From NCBI RefSeq assembly GCF_002918555.1, contig NZ_PQMB01000002.1, forward strand, positions 1,031,169 through 1,095,168: a DNA stretch of 64,000 bases, read 5' to 3'. The notes below the pieces were generated by a model. It ran no database searches, was not told the origin of the DNA, and saw only the letters and a program-made list of their open reading frames with translations. Made by a program: the position numbers and the translations under genes. Shown here one piece after another: positions 51,324 to 62,786 of this stretch. The DNA comes from Citrobacter amalonaticus. Lineage in GTDB: Bacteria > Pseudomonadota > Gammaproteobacteria > Enterobacterales > Enterobacteriaceae. The stretch's first letter is position 1; each line of letters opens with the position of its first letter.

Positions 51324-51435
51324 TTAAAATTAGCGCTAAACGATACCACCATCACGCAATCCGCTCAAGGAAGGTGCCCTGCGCTGAAACGGTTAATGAC
51401 GGGAAAATAAAAAAAGAGAGGATTTGAAAGGCAAA

Positions 51436-51524
51436 ATGCCGGATGGCGCTGACGCTTATCCGGCCTACACGCGGCTATCAGCCGTAGGCCGGATAAGACG
51501 CCCGGCGTCCTATCCGGCATTACA
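51436..51524. repeat. BIME downstream of htpG
   Basis: Two REP units in opposite orientation (GCCGGATGGCGCTGACGC and GGCGTCCTATCCGGC) enclose GGCCTAC / GTAGGCCGGATAAGACGCC. It lies between the htpG stop and the adk promoter. Confidence 0.85.
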
Positions 51525-51533
51525 GAGCAACGT

Positions 51534-53408
51534 TCAGGAAACCAGCAGCTGGTTCATACGGCGGATGAACTGGTTAGGATCTTCCAGCGTGCCGCGCTCA
51601 GCGAACAGCGCCTGATCCAGCAACAGCTCAACCCATTCGCTGAACTTCGCTTCATCCTCAGTGTCCGCGGTGCGTTTCACCAGCGCGTGGTCCGGGTTAA
51701 GTTCAAAGATATATTTCACTTCCGGTACCGCCTGGCCCGCCGCCGCAAACAGCTTCGCCATCTGGGTGCTCATTTCGTCGGCGTCGGTGGTGACAATTGC
51801 CGGCGTATCGGTCAGACGGTGAGTCAGACGAACTTCCTTCACGCGATCGCCCAGCAGGGTTTTCACGCGCTCAACGAATGGCGTCAGCGCTTTTTCCGCT
51901 TCTTTTGCGCTTTCGTCTACTTCATCCGCCAGCTTGTCGATAGACTCGTCGGCTTTTGCCACGGACTGGAACGCTTTACCATCGAACTCGGTCAGGTAGT
52001 TCATCATCCACTCGTCGATGCGATCGGAAAGCAGCAGCACTTCAATGCCTTTCTTACGCAGCAGCTCCAGGTGCGGGCTGCTCTTCGCCGCCGCATAGCT
52101 GTCAGCAGTGATGTAGTAGATTTTCTCCTGCCCTTCCTTCATCCGCGAAACGTACTCTTCCAGAGAGACGGTCTGTGCGGAAGAGTCGGTATGCGTGGAG
52201 GCAAAACGCAACAGTCTGGCGATAGTTTCCTGGTTGGCGTGATCTTCCGCCGGGCCTTCTTTCAGCACCAGGCCGAACTGTTTCCAGAAGGTCTGGTATT
52301 TTTCCGCGTCGTCTTTCGCCAGTTTTTCCAGCATCTGCAAAACGCGTTTGGTCAGCGCGCTGCGCAGGTTACGGGTGACCGTGCTGTCCTGGAGGATCTC
52401 ACGGGATACGTTCAGCGGCAGGTCGTTTGAATCTATCAGGCCACGCACAAAGCGCAGATAGTTCGGCATAAACTGTTCGGCATCGTCCATAATGAACACG
52501 CGCTGAACGTACAGCTTCAGACCATGCTTGTGATCGCGGTTCCACATATCCCACGGTGCCTGAGACGGGATGTAAAGCAGGCTGGTGTACTCCTGCTTGC
52601 CTTCCACGCGGTTGTGGCTCCAGGTCAGCGGATCGGTAAAATCGTGAGCGATGTGCTTGTAGAATTCGTTGTACTCATCGTCTTTGATGTCTGATTTATT
52701 GCGAGTCCACAGCGCCTGCGCCTTGTTGATTTTCTCCCAGGAAACCACGGTTTCGCCGTCTGTCTCTTCCTGTTTTTCAATCTCTACCGGCAGAGCGATA
52801 TGGTCAGAATATTTGCTGATGATGGAACGCACGCGCCAGTCATCCAGGAACTCGTCTTCCCCTTCACGCAGGTGCAGGGTGATTTCCGTTCCGCGATCGT
52901 CTTTGGTGATATCCGCAACGGTATACTCGCCTTCGCCCGCAGATTCCCAGAACACGCCGTTTTCCGGTTTGTCGCCCGCCGCACGGGTCCGGACGGTCAC
53001 TTTATCTGCCACGATAAACGCGGAGTAGAACCCCACACCAAACTGACCGATCAGCTGGCTGTCTTTCGCCTGGTCAGACCCCATTGATTCAAGGAAGGAT
53101 TTTGTGCCAGATTTCGCAATCGTCCCCAGATGATCGATGACGTCATCACGGTTCATCCCCACGCCATTATCCGCGATGGTCAGCGTACGCTTATCTTTAT
53201 CGAAGGAGACGCGCACGCGCAGTTCGCCGTTACCTTCATAGAGGTCCGGGTTCGACAGCGCGCGAAAACGCAGCTTGTCTGCCGCATCAGAGGCGTTAGA
53301 GATAAGCTCACGCAGGAAGATTTCTTTATTGGAATACAGAGAATGGATCATCAGGTGCAGAAGCTGTTTGACTTCTGACTGAAAACCACGCGTTTCTTGT
53401 CCTTTCAT
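51534..53408 (-). CDS. htpG: Hsp90 chaperone HtpG
   Basis: A 624-residue bacterial Hsp90. The N-terminal GHKL ATPase has [20 protein letters not shown] and [11 protein letters not shown]; the middle domain holds the catalytic Arg region near residue 330 and the C-terminal third dimerises. It is under a heat-shock promoter at 53461-53489. Confidence 0.97.
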   Translation of the reverse strand: MKGQETRGFQSEVKQLLHLMIHSLYSNKEIFLRELISNASDAADKLRFRALSNPDLYEGNGELRVRVSFDKDKRTLTIADNGVGMNRDDVIDHLGTIAKSGTKSFLESMGSDQAKDSQLIGQFGVGFYSAFIVADKVTVRTRAAGDKPENGVFWESAGEGEYTVADITKDDRGTEITLHLREGEDEFLDDWRVRSIISKYSDHIALPVEIEKQEETDGETVVSWEKINKAQALWTRNKSDIKDDEYNEFYKHIAHDFTDPLTWSHNRVEGKQEYTSLLYIPSQAPWDMWNRDHKHGLKLYVQRVFIMDDAEQFMPNYLRFVRGLIDSNDLPLNVSREILQDSTVTRNLRSALTKRVLQMLEKLAKDDAEKYQTFWKQFGLVLKEGPAEDHANQETIARLLRFASTHTDSSAQTVSLEEYVSRMKEGQEKIYYITADSYAAAKSSPHLELLRKKGIEVLLLSDRIDEWMMNYLTEFDGKAFQSVAKADESIDKLADEVDESAKEAEKALTPFVERVKTLLGDRVKEVRLTHRLTDTPAIVTTDADEMSTQMAKLFAAAGQAVPEVKYIFELNPDHALVKRTADTEDEAKFSEWVELLLDQALFAERGTLEDPNQFIRRMNQLLVS

Positions 53409-53460
53409 GTAGATCTACCTCAACAATGCCATTTTTAATGGTAAAAACAGGTTGAGGAGG

Positions 53461-53489
53461 AAATGGGGACAAGCGGGAAGGATTTCAAG
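53461..53489 (-). promoter_or_regulatory. Sigma-32 promoter of htpG
   Basis: On the minus strand CTTGAAA (53489-53483) and CCCCATTT (53468-53461) are spaced by 14 bases, an excellent match to the heat-shock consensus. It lies about 55 bases before the htpG start. Confidence 0.9.
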
Positions 53490-53518
53490 CGGAAGCCGCC
53501 GTCGCGGCCTCCGTTTGT

Positions 53519-54123
53519 TCAGAATTTAATCTTGTGTCGCCCTGCCAGAGAGTGCGACAGCGTGGTGCCATCGACCATCTCCAGCTCGCCGCCTACCGGC
53601 ACGCCGTGGGCGATGCGGCTGGCTTCAACGCCATATTGCGCACAAAGCTCGGCAATATAGTTCGCGGTGGCCTCCCCTTCGACCGTCGGGTTGGTCGCAA
53701 GGATCACTTCATTAAGCGTTTCTGACGCCAGCCGCTGTTCCAGCCGGTCGAGACCGATATCATCCGGCCCGATGCCGTCGAGCGGCGACAGATGCCCCAT
53801 CAGTACGAAGTAGCGCCCGGAATACTGCCCGGTCTGCTCAATGGCGTAGATGTCCGCCGGACTCTCCACCACGCAGATTTGGCCATTCTCCTGGCGACGC
53901 GGATTCGAACAGATATTGCACACATCCTGCTCGGTGAAGGTGCGGCAATCGGCACAGTGACCAATTTCCGACATCGCCCGGGTGAGCGCTTGCGCCAGAC
54001 GCATCCCGCCGCTGCGGTCACGCTGAAGCAGCGTAAACGCCATTCGCTGCGCCGACTTCGGGCCAACGCCCGGCAGACAGCGCAGTGCTTCCATAAGCTG
54101 AGTTAACAGCGGGCTGGTTTGCA

Positions 54124-54124
<1 letters not shown>
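53519..54124 (-). CDS. recR: Recombination mediator RecR
   Basis: Acts with RecF and RecO to load RecA at gaps. 201 residues; the helix-hairpin-helix region [15 protein letters not shown], the four-Cys zinc site ([16 protein letters not shown]) and the Toprim domain beginning [13 protein letters not shown] follow in order. Its ATG overlaps the ybaB stop (TGATG), giving the conserved dnaX-ybaB-recR operon. Confidence 0.96.
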
Positions 54125-54468
<344 letters not shown>

Positions 54469-54506
54469 TCACGTTAAGGGATGGCAATCGTAAGCGTCGC
54501 TTACGA

Positions 54507-56435
54507 TCAAATGGGGCGAATACTCTCTTCATCCAGGTCTGCATCAAAAAATCGACGCAGGGTCTGGATGTTGTTATCCGCAATAATCGACTCACGCGCC
54601 TGCGCGAGTTTTTCTTCATAAATCGCCTGACGCCACTCCAGCGGCGTACGCTGTGCCGGATTATCATCTTCAACGATGGTCAGTTCAACCGTTGAACCTG
54701 CAAGCGTACTGAGCGCCTCAGCCAATTTTTGCTGGGCACCGGTAGAATTCAGATGGCGCTGGCTGGAACGCAAATGCAGGCAGACCGCATTGCCGTTCTC
54801 CTCTTTCCAGGCATTAAGAGCCACCTGCTCGACCAGTTTCGGCAGTGACAGCTGGCTGACCTGCGCCGCCCACGGATCGCGTTCAATCGCTTCTGCCGCA
54901 AGCCTGGCCGCCAGTTCCGGCGTTTTTTCATGCTCCAGCGCCTTCTTCAGCGCTTTGGGCGTGGCCACAACTTCTTTCACTTCGGCAACCGGATTGGTCG
55001 CCTTCCAGCGGTAGGCCTCTTTCTTCGCCGGAGCCTGCTCAAGCGCAGACGGCGCAGGACGGGCCTGCACGCGTTCTGACACCGAAGCCAGTCTTTCCAG
55101 CGCAGCATTATTCACCGGCCGCGCGCGGGAAGCGGCTGCCGGTTCACTCTTTTTTGCTTTGGTTGCTCCCTGCGCACGCTGCAACTGATTACGCGCCGCC
55201 AGTACCTGACTGGTGGATTCCGGCAGAGAAGCCGCTGGCACCTGATGCGCCGGTGCGGGCGACGGAGGCACCTGGGTCGGCGTCATCACCGCCGTCGGAG
55301 CGACAGGCGCAAAAGATTGCCGGGGAACCTCTGGTTCCGGCAAGGGCATACGCGGGTGGAACGCCAGCGCACGTAGCAACGTCATTTCCACGCCCATCCG
55401 TCTGTCGGGCGCGAAGGGCAGTTCTTTACGGCCAATCAACAGCGTCTGGTAATAGAGCTGAACATCGGCCGGCGGCACGGTGCGCGCCAGTTCGCGTATA
55501 CGCTGCTCCACCGCGGCCATATCGCTACCGAGTGCAGCCGGTGAGAGCTGGACCATTGCGATACGGTGCAACAGCCCCAGCATTTCAACCAACAACGCTT
55601 CCCACTCGACGCCGCGGGCGGCCGCCTCATTGACCAGCAACATCACCCGCTCGCCGTTCGCTTCTATTACCGCTTCCACCAGCGATAGCGCCTGATCATC
55701 ATCCAGCGTACCGAGCATTGCGCTCACCGCCTGGGTGGAGACCTGTCCATCACCGCTGGCAATCGCCTGATCGGTCAGACTCAGCGCATCTCGCAGGCTG
55801 CCATCGGCTGCACGAGACAACAGCTGCAACGCGCGCGGTTCGTGAGCGATATGCTCTTCATTAAGGATATGCTCAAGCTGATGGCGGATCTGTTCGACAT
55901 CGAGCGCCTTGAGATGGAATTGCAGACAGCGCGACAAAATTGTCACCGGCAGCTTCTGCGGGTCGGTGGTCGCCAGCAGGAACTTAACGTGCGCAGGCGG
56001 TTCCTCAAGCGTTTTGAGCAATGCGTTGAAGCTGTGACGGGACAGCATGTGCACTTCGTCGATCAAATAAACTTTAAAACGACCGCGGGCGGGAGCGTAC
56101 TGGACGTTATCCAGTAGATCACGCGTGTCTTCGACTTTGGTGCGCGAGGCAGCATCGATCTCAATCAGATCGACAAAACGCCCCTGCTCGATTTCACGAC
56201 AGTTATCACATACGCCGCACGGCGTAGCGGTAATGCCGGTTTCACAATTCAGCCCCTTCGCCAGCAGACGGGCGATAGAGGTTTTCCCGACGCCACGAGT
56301 GCCGGAAAACAGATAAGCATGGTGAATACGCCCTAACGACAAGCCGTTCGCCAGTGCGGTCAGCACATGTTCCTGGCCGACGACGTCAGCAAAGGTTTGT
56401 GGGCGCCATTTTCGGGCTAAGACCTGATAACTCAT
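54507..56435 (-). CDS. dnaX: DNA polymerase III tau/gamma subunits
   Basis: Clamp-loader ATPase and replisome organiser. 642 residues for tau. P-loop GTRGVGKTS (about 45-53), zinc module with CGVCDNC, sensor regions in the AAA+ core, then a Pro/Ala-rich linker and the C-terminal domains that bind DnaB and the alpha subunit. A -1 frameshift at codon 428-429 yields the shorter gamma form of 430 residues. Confidence 0.97.
   Translation of the reverse strand: MSYQVLARKWRPQTFADVVGQEHVLTALANGLSLGRIHHAYLFSGTRGVGKTSIARLLAKGLNCETGITATPCGVCDNCREIEQGRFVDLIEIDAASRTKVEDTRDLLDNVQYAPARGRFKVYLIDEVHMLSRHSFNALLKTLEEPPAHVKFLLATTDPQKLPVTILSRCLQFHLKALDVEQIRHQLEHILNEEHIAHEPRALQLLSRAADGSLRDALSLTDQAIASGDGQVSTQAVSAMLGTLDDDQALSLVEAVIEANGERVMLLVNEAAARGVEWEALLVEMLGLLHRIAMVQLSPAALGSDMAAVEQRIRELARTVPPADVQLYYQTLLIGRKELPFAPDRRMGVEMTLLRALAFHPRMPLPEPEVPRQSFAPVAPTAVMTPTQVPPSPAPAHQVPAASLPESTSQVLAARNQLQRAQGATKAKKSEPAAASRARPVNNAALERLASVSERVQARPAPSALEQAPAKKEAYRWKATNPVAEVKEVVATPKALKKALEHEKTPELAARLAAEAIERDPWAAQVSQLSLPKLVEQVALNAWKEENGNAVCLHLRSSQRHLNSTGAQQKLAEALSTLAGSTVELTIVEDDNPAQRTPLEWRQAIYEEKLAQARESIIADNNIQTLRRFFDADLDEESIRPI
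55144..55155 (-). promoter_or_regulatory. Programmed -1 frameshift site for gamma subunit
   Basis: Minus-strand A AAA AAG (55155-55149) is in frame as Lys-Lys; a -1 slip gives one Glu codon and TGA (55146-55144). An upstream AGGGAGC stimulator and a downstream GC-rich stem starting ACCGGCAGCCGC are present, as in E. coli dnaX. Confidence 0.93.
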
Positions 56436-56541
56436 TGGCAGGCTCTGAAACGCTGGAAGGTGGATTCATAGGGAGGAATGCTAACACAACCTCGCCAATA
56501 CAGCGAGGTTGACTAATAATCTTCAGGCGCTGCTGAACGGA

Positions 56542-57093
56542 TTAATGCCCGGGGAAAGGAACCAGGCTATAACAGGCGATCCCCTGCTTTTCCAGACGCT
56601 GCTCGCCGCCCAGATCGAACAGATTGATAATGAAAGCCGCATCGGTCACTTCACCGCCCAGACGACGGATCAGCTTCACTGTCGCTTCGATTGTTCCACC
56701 GGTTGCCAGCAGATCGTCCACCACCAGCACCTTATCGCCAGTCTGGATGGCATCAACGTGGATTTCCAGTTGGTCAGTGCCGTATTCCAGTTCATAACTT
56801 TCAGCAATGGTTTCACGCGGTAATTTACGCGGCTTACGTACCGGAACGAATCCGACGCCCAGGCCAAGCGCTACCGGTGCGCCAAACAGAAAGCCACGCG
56901 CTTCGGTACCGACAACCTTTGTGATGCCCGCATTTTTGTAACGCTCAACCAGCAATTCAATGCTGAGCGCGTAAGCTTTTGGGTCTTCCAGTAAGCTGGT
57001 GACGTCACGGAAAAGAATGCCCGGTTTTGGGTAGTCCTGAATGCTTTTGATGCTATTTTTGATAAACTCAAGCTGCTGTGCAGTCGCGGTCAT
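56542..57093 (-). CDS. apt: Adenine phosphoribosyltransferase
   Basis: Salvages adenine with PRPP to AMP. 183 residues; the PRPP loop is [14 protein letters not shown] near residues 123-136, and the flexible hood includes [11 protein letters not shown]. It lies just upstream of dnaX as in E. coli. Confidence 0.96.
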   Translation of the reverse strand: MTATAQQLEFIKNSIKSIQDYPKPGILFRDVTSLLEDPKAYALSIELLVERYKNAGITKVVGTEARGFLFGAPVALGLGVGFVPVRKPRKLPRETIAESYELEYGTDQLEIHVDAIQTGDKVLVVDDLLATGGTIEATVKLIRRLGGEVTDAAFIINLFDLGGEQRLEKQGIACYSLVPFPGH

Positions 57094-57243
57094 AGATGTA
57101 TGCCTGCTATTACTGTGTTACTCACGGCGCACACTTTCACGATCAAAGTAACGATTGTTTAACCTTTGACCGTCTGCGCCTGTGCTCGAAAACGGTCGAA
57201 TTTACTGGCTGTGAAGAACAATTGCAACCGACATTATTGTGCT

Positions 57244-57621
57244 TCAGTACTTTTGTTGCTTTTCATCAATCACCGGAATCCGCCACATGAAAATCAGCAA
57301 ACAGGCAAGAATAACCAGCAGCAATATCCGCACCCAATTCATCTGAACCAGCCAGAGTGAAATACCGAATGTTACGAGGATAAGCGCGACAGCCCGAGGC
57401 TTCGCCCCCGGCGGCATCGCCTTGTATTTTTGCCAGTGGCGCAAGTAGCTGCCGAACCATGAACGGTAGAGCAACCAGTGATGAAAACGCGGCGATGAGC
57501 GGGCAAAGCACCAGGCTGCCAGTAAGATAAATGGCGTTGTCGGCAACAAAGGCAATACAACACCCAGCGTCCCCAGTGCTACCGCCAGCCAGCCAATAAT
57601 GATTAAAATGATCCGTTGCAT
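57244..57621 (-). CDS. ybaN: DUF454 inner-membrane protein YbaN
   Basis: A 125-residue membrane protein with about four hydrophobic helices, beginning MQRIILIIIGWLAVALG. The conserved DUF454 core is LPTTPFILLAAWCFARSSPRFHHWL. Function is unknown. It is divergent from priC. Confidence 0.9.
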   Translation of the reverse strand: MQRIILIIIGWLAVALGTLGVVLPLLPTTPFILLAAWCFARSSPRFHHWLLYRSWFGSYLRHWQKYKAMPPGAKPRAVALILVTFGISLWLVQMNWVRILLLVILACLLIFMWRIPVIDEKQQKY

Positions 57622-57689
57622 AATAAAAGTCGTCGAACGCCGAAAGGCTACTGTAGCATAACAGTTCTCATTTTCACTGGAGTGTTCGT

Positions 57690-58217
57690 TTGAAAACCAC
57701 CATGCTGTTAGAAAAACTGGAGAACCAGCTCACCAGTCTGCGCCAGCAGTGTGCCCCGGTCGCTCAACACGCCACGCTGAGCGCACGTTTTGACAGACAC
57801 CTTTTTCATACCCGCAGCACGCAGTTGCAGGCCTGTCTGGCTGAAGCGCAAGACAATCTCCTCGCACTGCGTCATGCCGTCGAACGGCAGCAGCGGCCGC
57901 AGGTTGCCTGGCTGGCTGAACATCTCGCCTCACAGCTGGAAGCGATCGCCCGGGAGAGCGCCGCCTGGTCGCTCAGGGAGTGGGATAACACCTCACCCGC
58001 GCTCGCCCGCTGGCAACGTAAACGCATTCAACATCAGGAGTTTGAGCGCCGCCTGCAGGAGATGATCCAAATACGTAAGATACGGCTGGCGCAGACCACC
58101 AGCCTTAGCGAACAACAGACGCTACAGCGTGAAATTGAAGCATATGAGGGGCGTCTGGCTCGCTGCCGCCATGCTCTGGAAAATATCGAACGTGTGCTGG
58201 CGCGTTTAACCCGCTAA
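57690..58217 (+). CDS. priC: Primosomal replication protein N'' (PriC)
   Basis: Helps reload DnaB at stalled forks lacking a leading strand. 175 residues, nearly all helical and rich in Arg, Gln and Leu, matching E. coli PriC. The start is TTG or ATG-like around 57690 (frame begins [10 protein letters not shown]); the TTG at 57690 follows GGAGTG. It is followed by ybaM after 14 bases. Confidence 0.92.
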   Translation: MKTTMLLEKLENQLTSLRQQCAPVAQHATLSARFDRHLFHTRSTQLQACLAEAQDNLLALRHAVERQQRPQVAWLAEHLASQLEAIARESAAWSLREWDNTSPALARWQRKRIQHQEFERRLQEMIQIRKIRLAQTTSLSEQQTLQREIEAYEGRLARCRHALENIERVLARLTR

Positions 58218-58231
58218 TCACTGGAGAAAGT

Positions 58232-58393
58232 ATGTCACTGGAAAACGCCCCGGACGAAGTCAAACTGGCCGTCGACCTGATTGCCCTGCTGGAAGAAAAC
58301 AATGTCGCCCCGGATACCGTATTGAAAGCGCTGGAAATGGTTAAACGGGACTATGAAAAAAAAGTGGCTCAGACCGCTGACAAACCTGACTGA
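58232..58393 (+). CDS. ybaM: Small protein YbaM (RsmS)
   Basis: A 53-residue acidic helical protein starting [20 protein letters not shown] and ending in ADKPD. GGAGA lies before the ATG. It follows priC and matches E. coli YbaM (also named RsmS). It is a pleiotropic regulatory protein in some relatives; its direct role is unclear. Confidence 0.9.
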   Translation: MSLENAPDEVKLAVDLIALLEENNVAPDTVLKALEMVKRDYEKKVAQTADKPD

Positions 58394-58395
58394 GT

Positions 58396-58503
58396 TTTGC
58401 CGGATGGCGGGGCAAGCGCCTCATCCGGCCTGTAACCTAAGGCAATTTCAAACACCTGCACTGAACTTCATGCCTGATAAGCGCAGCGCCATCAGGCATG
58501 CGA
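58396..58503. repeat. REP elements between ybaM and mscK
   Basis: GCCGGATGGCGGGGCAAGCG with CATCCGGC forms one REP unit; 40 bases further GCCTGATAAGCGCAGCG and CATCAGGC form a second. The genes on either side converge. Confidence 0.8.
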
Positions 58504-58511
58504 TAGTTTGA

Positions 58512-61500
58512 TTAAACCGCAGGCGTCGGGTCGTCACCGTTGATCTCACGCTTCACTTCTGTCACCTCATCCCCCTTCTCGTTGCGCAGATGCACTTCAA
58601 GCTGGTTAAAGGCAATATCAATGTTGTTTTCACGGCACAGACGATCGATAGCCCGGTTGAGTTCATCTACCGTATGGCTGCGGTCGCGCAGTTCACGAAC
58701 GTATAAGCGCAATTCATGATCGAGCGTACTGGCGCCGAAGGTTGTAAAGAAGACCGCAGGCTGCGGATCGTGCATCACTTTTGGATGCTCCGTTGCCGCC
58801 TGTAGCAACACTTTCTTCACTTTATCAAGATCGGAACCGTAAGCCACGCCCAGACGGATCACCAGACGCGTCGTTGTATCCGACAGCGACCAGTTGATGA
58901 GTCGCTCGGTCACAAACGCTTTATTCGGAATGATCACCTCTTTGCGATCGAAGTCAGTAATCGTCGTCGCACGAATACGGATCTTACTGACCGTACCGGA
59001 GAAGGTACCGATCGTGACCGTATCGCCAATCCGCACCGGGCGTTCGAACAAAATGATCAGACCCGAAACGAAGTTACCGAAGATCTCCTGTAAACCAAAA
59101 CCGAGACCAACCGACAGGGCCGCCGCCAGCCATTGCAGTTTATCCCACGATACGCCCAGTGAGCCAAATACCGTCATCGCCCCCGCGGCAATGATGATGT
59201 AATTAAGGATCGTGGTGATCGCATAGGATGCCCCCTGGCGCATTTTCAGACGCGAAAGCACCAGGACTTCAAGCAAACCCGGCAGGTTGCGGATCAGCGC
59301 CCAGGCCACCATAGAGGCAATAATCGCAAACAGCAGGCTGCCCATGGTGACGCTTTTCACTACGGCAGCACCGGCTTCTGTTCCGTTGTAGTGCCAGAGG
59401 GTAATGCTGTCGAGATAGCTGAACACGGTGATCAGATCGGACCAAATCGCCCAGAACATCACCCCAAACAGCGCTATCATCACTAACATGGTAATACGCA
59501 GCGTTTGCTGGTTTACCTGCTCCAGCGCAATAGTTGGCTCTTCCTTCGGCTCCGCACCTTCCGCCCCCTCTTTCACCAGGTTCTCACGACGGGCAAGCGC
59601 ACGACGCCAGGCGATACGGCGTGCCGCGACGCTTAAGCCCCGCAGCACCGTCTGATACAACAGATTCCAGACGATCACCAGATAGACGGTTTCAATCCAG
59701 CGGCCTGATAAACGCAGCGTGGTATAGAAGTAGCCAGTTGCCGTCAGTACCATCAACGCGATCGGAATGATCGACAGCACGGTGATCGTGACCAGACGTA
59801 ATCCATGCGACTCTTTATCACGCCAGCTTTCACGACACATTGGCCAGACCAGAAACGCTATCAGCAGCAGATTCAGGAATATGACCGACTGGCCAAGCAC
59901 GTCGTCCATCAGATTCAGTGGAGAAAGCTCGGCGACAACGGACCAGAAATGCAGCGGTAACAGCGCCAGGCTGATACGTACAATTTGCCGGCGCCAGTGG
60001 CTGGTCAACTGTGCAGGCATACCGAAGTGCCGGACGGCCACCCCTTCTTTCTCCAGTACCTTCCAGCAGAGGCCGAAAACCAGCCAGAAGATCGCCAGCT
60101 TCTTGCTGAACGCCCAGAGCAGATCGCTGATGTTCAGCTGCATGGTGAGCAGAATCAAACCGGCGGCGAGAATGATCAGACATGCAGGCAACGCGCGAAT
60201 CAGATCGATCAATATTGCCTTTGGCGTATTGAGCTGGCTGTCGTTACGCAAGTTACCGACCGCAGAGGCCAGCTTCTGTTGATACGCCTTAAGCCATTTC
60301 AGGCGCCAGCGAATAACCCCGGCAACCAGTAACAGCGGCAAGCCCGCCAGAAACGCGACAAACACCGCAGGCCAGGCTTTCTCCCAGTTCACGGTGATTT
60401 TCATCGATTTGAACTGCTCTTTCAGCGATTGCGGGAAAGCTTTAATCCAGTCCCAGTCCATCGGACGATTACTGTTAACCCAGAAGATCTGCTGGGTCAG
60501 GATGCTTTTAAGGTTCTTCGAGACGCTCATTAACTGCTGCTGGTTGATTTGCAGGTTAATCGCCATCATCAGCTGATTGCCCAGCTGTTTATTCAGCTGA
60601 TCCAGCAGTTCGCGACGCATGTCCACGACCTGTAACAGGGCGTCATGGACTTCGTCATTCACTTCACTGCTGTGCCCTTCCTCCAGTCTGGCGACAAAAG
60701 CGTCGTTCTGGAACAACTCGTCACGTTGCTGGTTAACCTCAAACTGCTCCAGACGCAAATCGGCAATTCTGTTGGTCATATCTGCAAGCTCATCCGCCGA
60801 TGGCAGCGTTTGCTGCTGCTGGTACAAAATGCGCGACAGCAGCAGGCTGCCCTTCAGCACCGCAATTTGCTCTTTAATATTGCGTTCAGATTGCAGAGCA
60901 CGATCAAGCCAGTTTTTGACCTTGAGATTTTGCTGCATCAGCGCGTTGCCGTTTTCAGTCGCGGTAATCAGTCGCTGGCTGAGCTGGTGGTTAATCTCCA
61001 GTTCCTGCTTCACCAGCGGATTCGCCTGAATACGTGCCGTTTCATCCGGAGATACCGCTTGCTGCGCCGTTTTCTCCGTGAGCGTCAGGCGTTTACTGTT
61101 TACCGCTTCCTGCAATAACTGCAGTTGATGTTCCAGGCGATTACTGTTGGCGGTAACGTAATCACGTTGTTTTTGCAGGGTATCCTGTAAAACGGTATTG
61201 CCTTCGAGACTTTTACGCTGCTGCTCGATCTGCGCACTCAACAGTGCCTGCTGCGCCTGTAACAGAGCCTGTTGGCTGGGGCGCAGCGCCGTTTCGCCAA
61301 CGCCAGTACCATCGAGTCGGTTGCGAATCTGCTGCATCTGCTGCGAGGCGTTGTACATCGCATTCTGTACCCTCTCCGGCTGAGTTTGCAGAGAAACCAG
61401 CTGGCTGTTGTACGTGGCAAGATCGTTTTGCGCATTCTGTAAATCATCCAGCACCTGAGCAACGCGCAGTTCCAGCTGGCGCAGTGAGAGCGCGCTCAGC

Positions 61501-61871
61501 GTTTTTCGCGTTTCGTCATCATTATCCACATCGCTAAGCGCATTTAACGCATCGGTCGCCTGACGCATTTTTTCCGGCGCCTGCGCCACCCGCTGACGCA
61601 GCTGGATTGTCTCATCCTTCACCCGGTCGATTTTCTCAAGCGTGGCAATGGTCTCGATAAGATCCTGCTGAACCAGCTTATCCTGCGCGGAGAGATCTTT
61701 TTGCTTATTCAGCGTATCCAGTTGGCTTTGCACATCAGTCTTCGACGGCAGATCGCCATTCGATTGCGCGCGCGCGAATGCCGATGACTGACAGGACAGC
61801 ATAAGAATAAAAAAGGTAATAGCGATCAGAACAAGATGCTGTGAACGTTTATGAAGCTGCAACATAGTCAT
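58512..61871 (-). CDS. mscK: Potassium-dependent mechanosensitive channel MscK
   Basis: A 1119-residue mechanosensitive channel. It has a cleavable N-terminal signal, a long periplasmic coiled-coil region (to about residue 470), about eleven membrane helices, and the C-terminal MscS-like core beginning near VGLGFGLQEIFGNFVSG with RPVRIGDTVTIG in the beta domain. I chose ATG 61871 (MTMLQLHKRS); the frame extends to 61916 without conservation. It opens on turgor stress in the presence of external K+. Confidence 0.95.
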   Translation of the reverse strand: MTMLQLHKRSQHLVLIAITFFILMLSCQSSAFARAQSNGDLPSKTDVQSQLDTLNKQKDLSAQDKLVQQDLIETIATLEKIDRVKDETIQLRQRVAQAPEKMRQATDALNALSDVDNDDETRKTLSALSLRQLELRVAQVLDDLQNAQNDLATYNSQLVSLQTQPERVQNAMYNASQQMQQIRNRLDGTGVGETALRPSQQALLQAQQALLSAQIEQQRKSLEGNTVLQDTLQKQRDYVTANSNRLEHQLQLLQEAVNSKRLTLTEKTAQQAVSPDETARIQANPLVKQELEINHQLSQRLITATENGNALMQQNLKVKNWLDRALQSERNIKEQIAVLKGSLLLSRILYQQQQTLPSADELADMTNRIADLRLEQFEVNQQRDELFQNDAFVARLEEGHSSEVNDEVHDALLQVVDMRRELLDQLNKQLGNQLMMAINLQINQQQLMSVSKNLKSILTQQIFWVNSNRPMDWDWIKAFPQSLKEQFKSMKITVNWEKAWPAVFVAFLAGLPLLLVAGVIRWRLKWLKAYQQKLASAVGNLRNDSQLNTPKAILIDLIRALPACLIILAAGLILLTMQLNISDLLWAFSKKLAIFWLVFGLCWKVLEKEGVAVRHFGMPAQLTSHWRRQIVRISLALLPLHFWSVVAELSPLNLMDDVLGQSVIFLNLLLIAFLVWPMCRESWRDKESHGLRLVTITVLSIIPIALMVLTATGYFYTTLRLSGRWIETVYLVIVWNLLYQTVLRGLSVAARRIAWRRALARRENLVKEGAEGAEPKEEPTIALEQVNQQTLRITMLVMIALFGVMFWAIWSDLITVFSYLDSITLWHYNGTEAGAAVVKSVTMGSLLFAIIASMVAWALIRNLPGLLEVLVLSRLKMRQGASYAITTILNYIIIAAGAMTVFGSLGVSWDKLQWLAAALSVGLGFGLQEIFGNFVSGLIILFERPVRIGDTVTIGTFSGTVSKIRIRATTITDFDRKEVIIPNKAFVTERLINWSLSDTTTRLVIRLGVAYGSDLDKVKKVLLQAATEHPKVMHDPQPAVFFTTFGASTLDHELRLYVRELRDRSHTVDELNRAIDRLCRENNIDIAFNQLEVHLRNEKGDEVTEVKREINGDDPTPAV

Positions 61872-61991
61872 GAGAATGAAGGTTTCTGCACCGGGAGAGC
61901 GACCGGAAATAGTCAAGCGATAAGGATATCACGGCTGTGTCAGGCAGAATAGCGGGACGCAGATCGTCCAGGAAAAATCCTCGCGTCCGTT

Positions 61992-62645
61992 TCAGACACT
62001 GTCGTTTGTTGCCGTTGCCCGTAGCGTGGGACAACATTGAAACATTTCCAGCAGGATGGTGACGTAACTCCGTGCTTCTTTCTTCAGATCAAAGGATTGC
62101 GGCGCAAAAAGCCAGTTCTCCATAATACCGGAAACATAAGCGCGCATGATGATTGCAGCACGGCGGGTGAGCAGATTTTCAGGTAACATTTTTGACTTGA
62201 TACAACGCATTAACACCTGTTCAATCCGATCGTAGCTTTCAATGCAGATGCTACGTTGTGCCTGCTGAACAATCGCCATCTCCCCAACAAATTCACATTT
62301 ATGGAATATAATCTCCATTAACAGACGTCGGCGCTCTTCCGTCACGGTGGCTTCAAGAAGATGAACTAGAATTTCTCTTAGCACTGATAGTGGATCGTCA
62401 GGGAATTTTGCCTGATACTCAGTCTCAAGCTCACCTATATTGGATTCTGATAGTTCCCAGATTTCACTAAATAAATCCGACTTGTTTTTGAAGTGCCAAT
62501 AGATTGCGCCGCGAGTGACGCCAGCGGCTTTTGCAATCTCCGCAAGCGAGGTGGAAGATACGCCTTGTTGCGAGAACAAACGCAGGGCTACATCCAGGAT
62601 GTGTTGACGAGTTTCCAGCGCTTGTTGTTTGGTTTTTCGTGCCAT
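61992..62645 (-). CDS. acrR: TetR-family repressor AcrR
   Basis: Represses acrAB and its own gene. 217 residues; the N-terminal HTH is [20 protein letters not shown], followed by the ligand-binding helical domain. It is divergent from acrA and intact by length and motif. Confidence 0.96.
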   Translation of the reverse strand: MARKTKQQALETRQHILDVALRLFSQQGVSSTSLAEIAKAAGVTRGAIYWHFKNKSDLFSEIWELSESNIGELETEYQAKFPDDPLSVLREILVHLLEATVTEERRRLLMEIIFHKCEFVGEMAIVQQAQRSICIESYDRIEQVLMRCIKSKMLPENLLTRRAAIIMRAYVSGIMENWLFAPQSFDLKKEARSYVTILLEMFQCCPTLRATATNDSV

Positions 62646-62673
62646 ATGTCGGTGAATTTACAGGCGTTAGACT

Positions 62674-62697
62674 TACATACATTTATGGATGTATGTA
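62674..62697. promoter_or_regulatory. AcrR operator
   Basis: A 24-bp palindrome with arms TACATACAT and ATGTATGTA and a short centre, as at E. coli acrAB. It lies between acrR and acrA so one site can control both promoters. Confidence 0.9.
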
Positions 62698-62786
62698 CCA
62701 TAGCACGACGATAATATAAACGCAGCAATGGGTTTGTAGACATTTGACCATTGATCAATTTGAAATCGGACACTCGAGGTTTATAT

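Noticed and set aside
55154-55633. 159-codon Pro/Ala-rich frame
   Set aside because: Antisense to the GC-rich linker of dnaX; low-complexity composition only.
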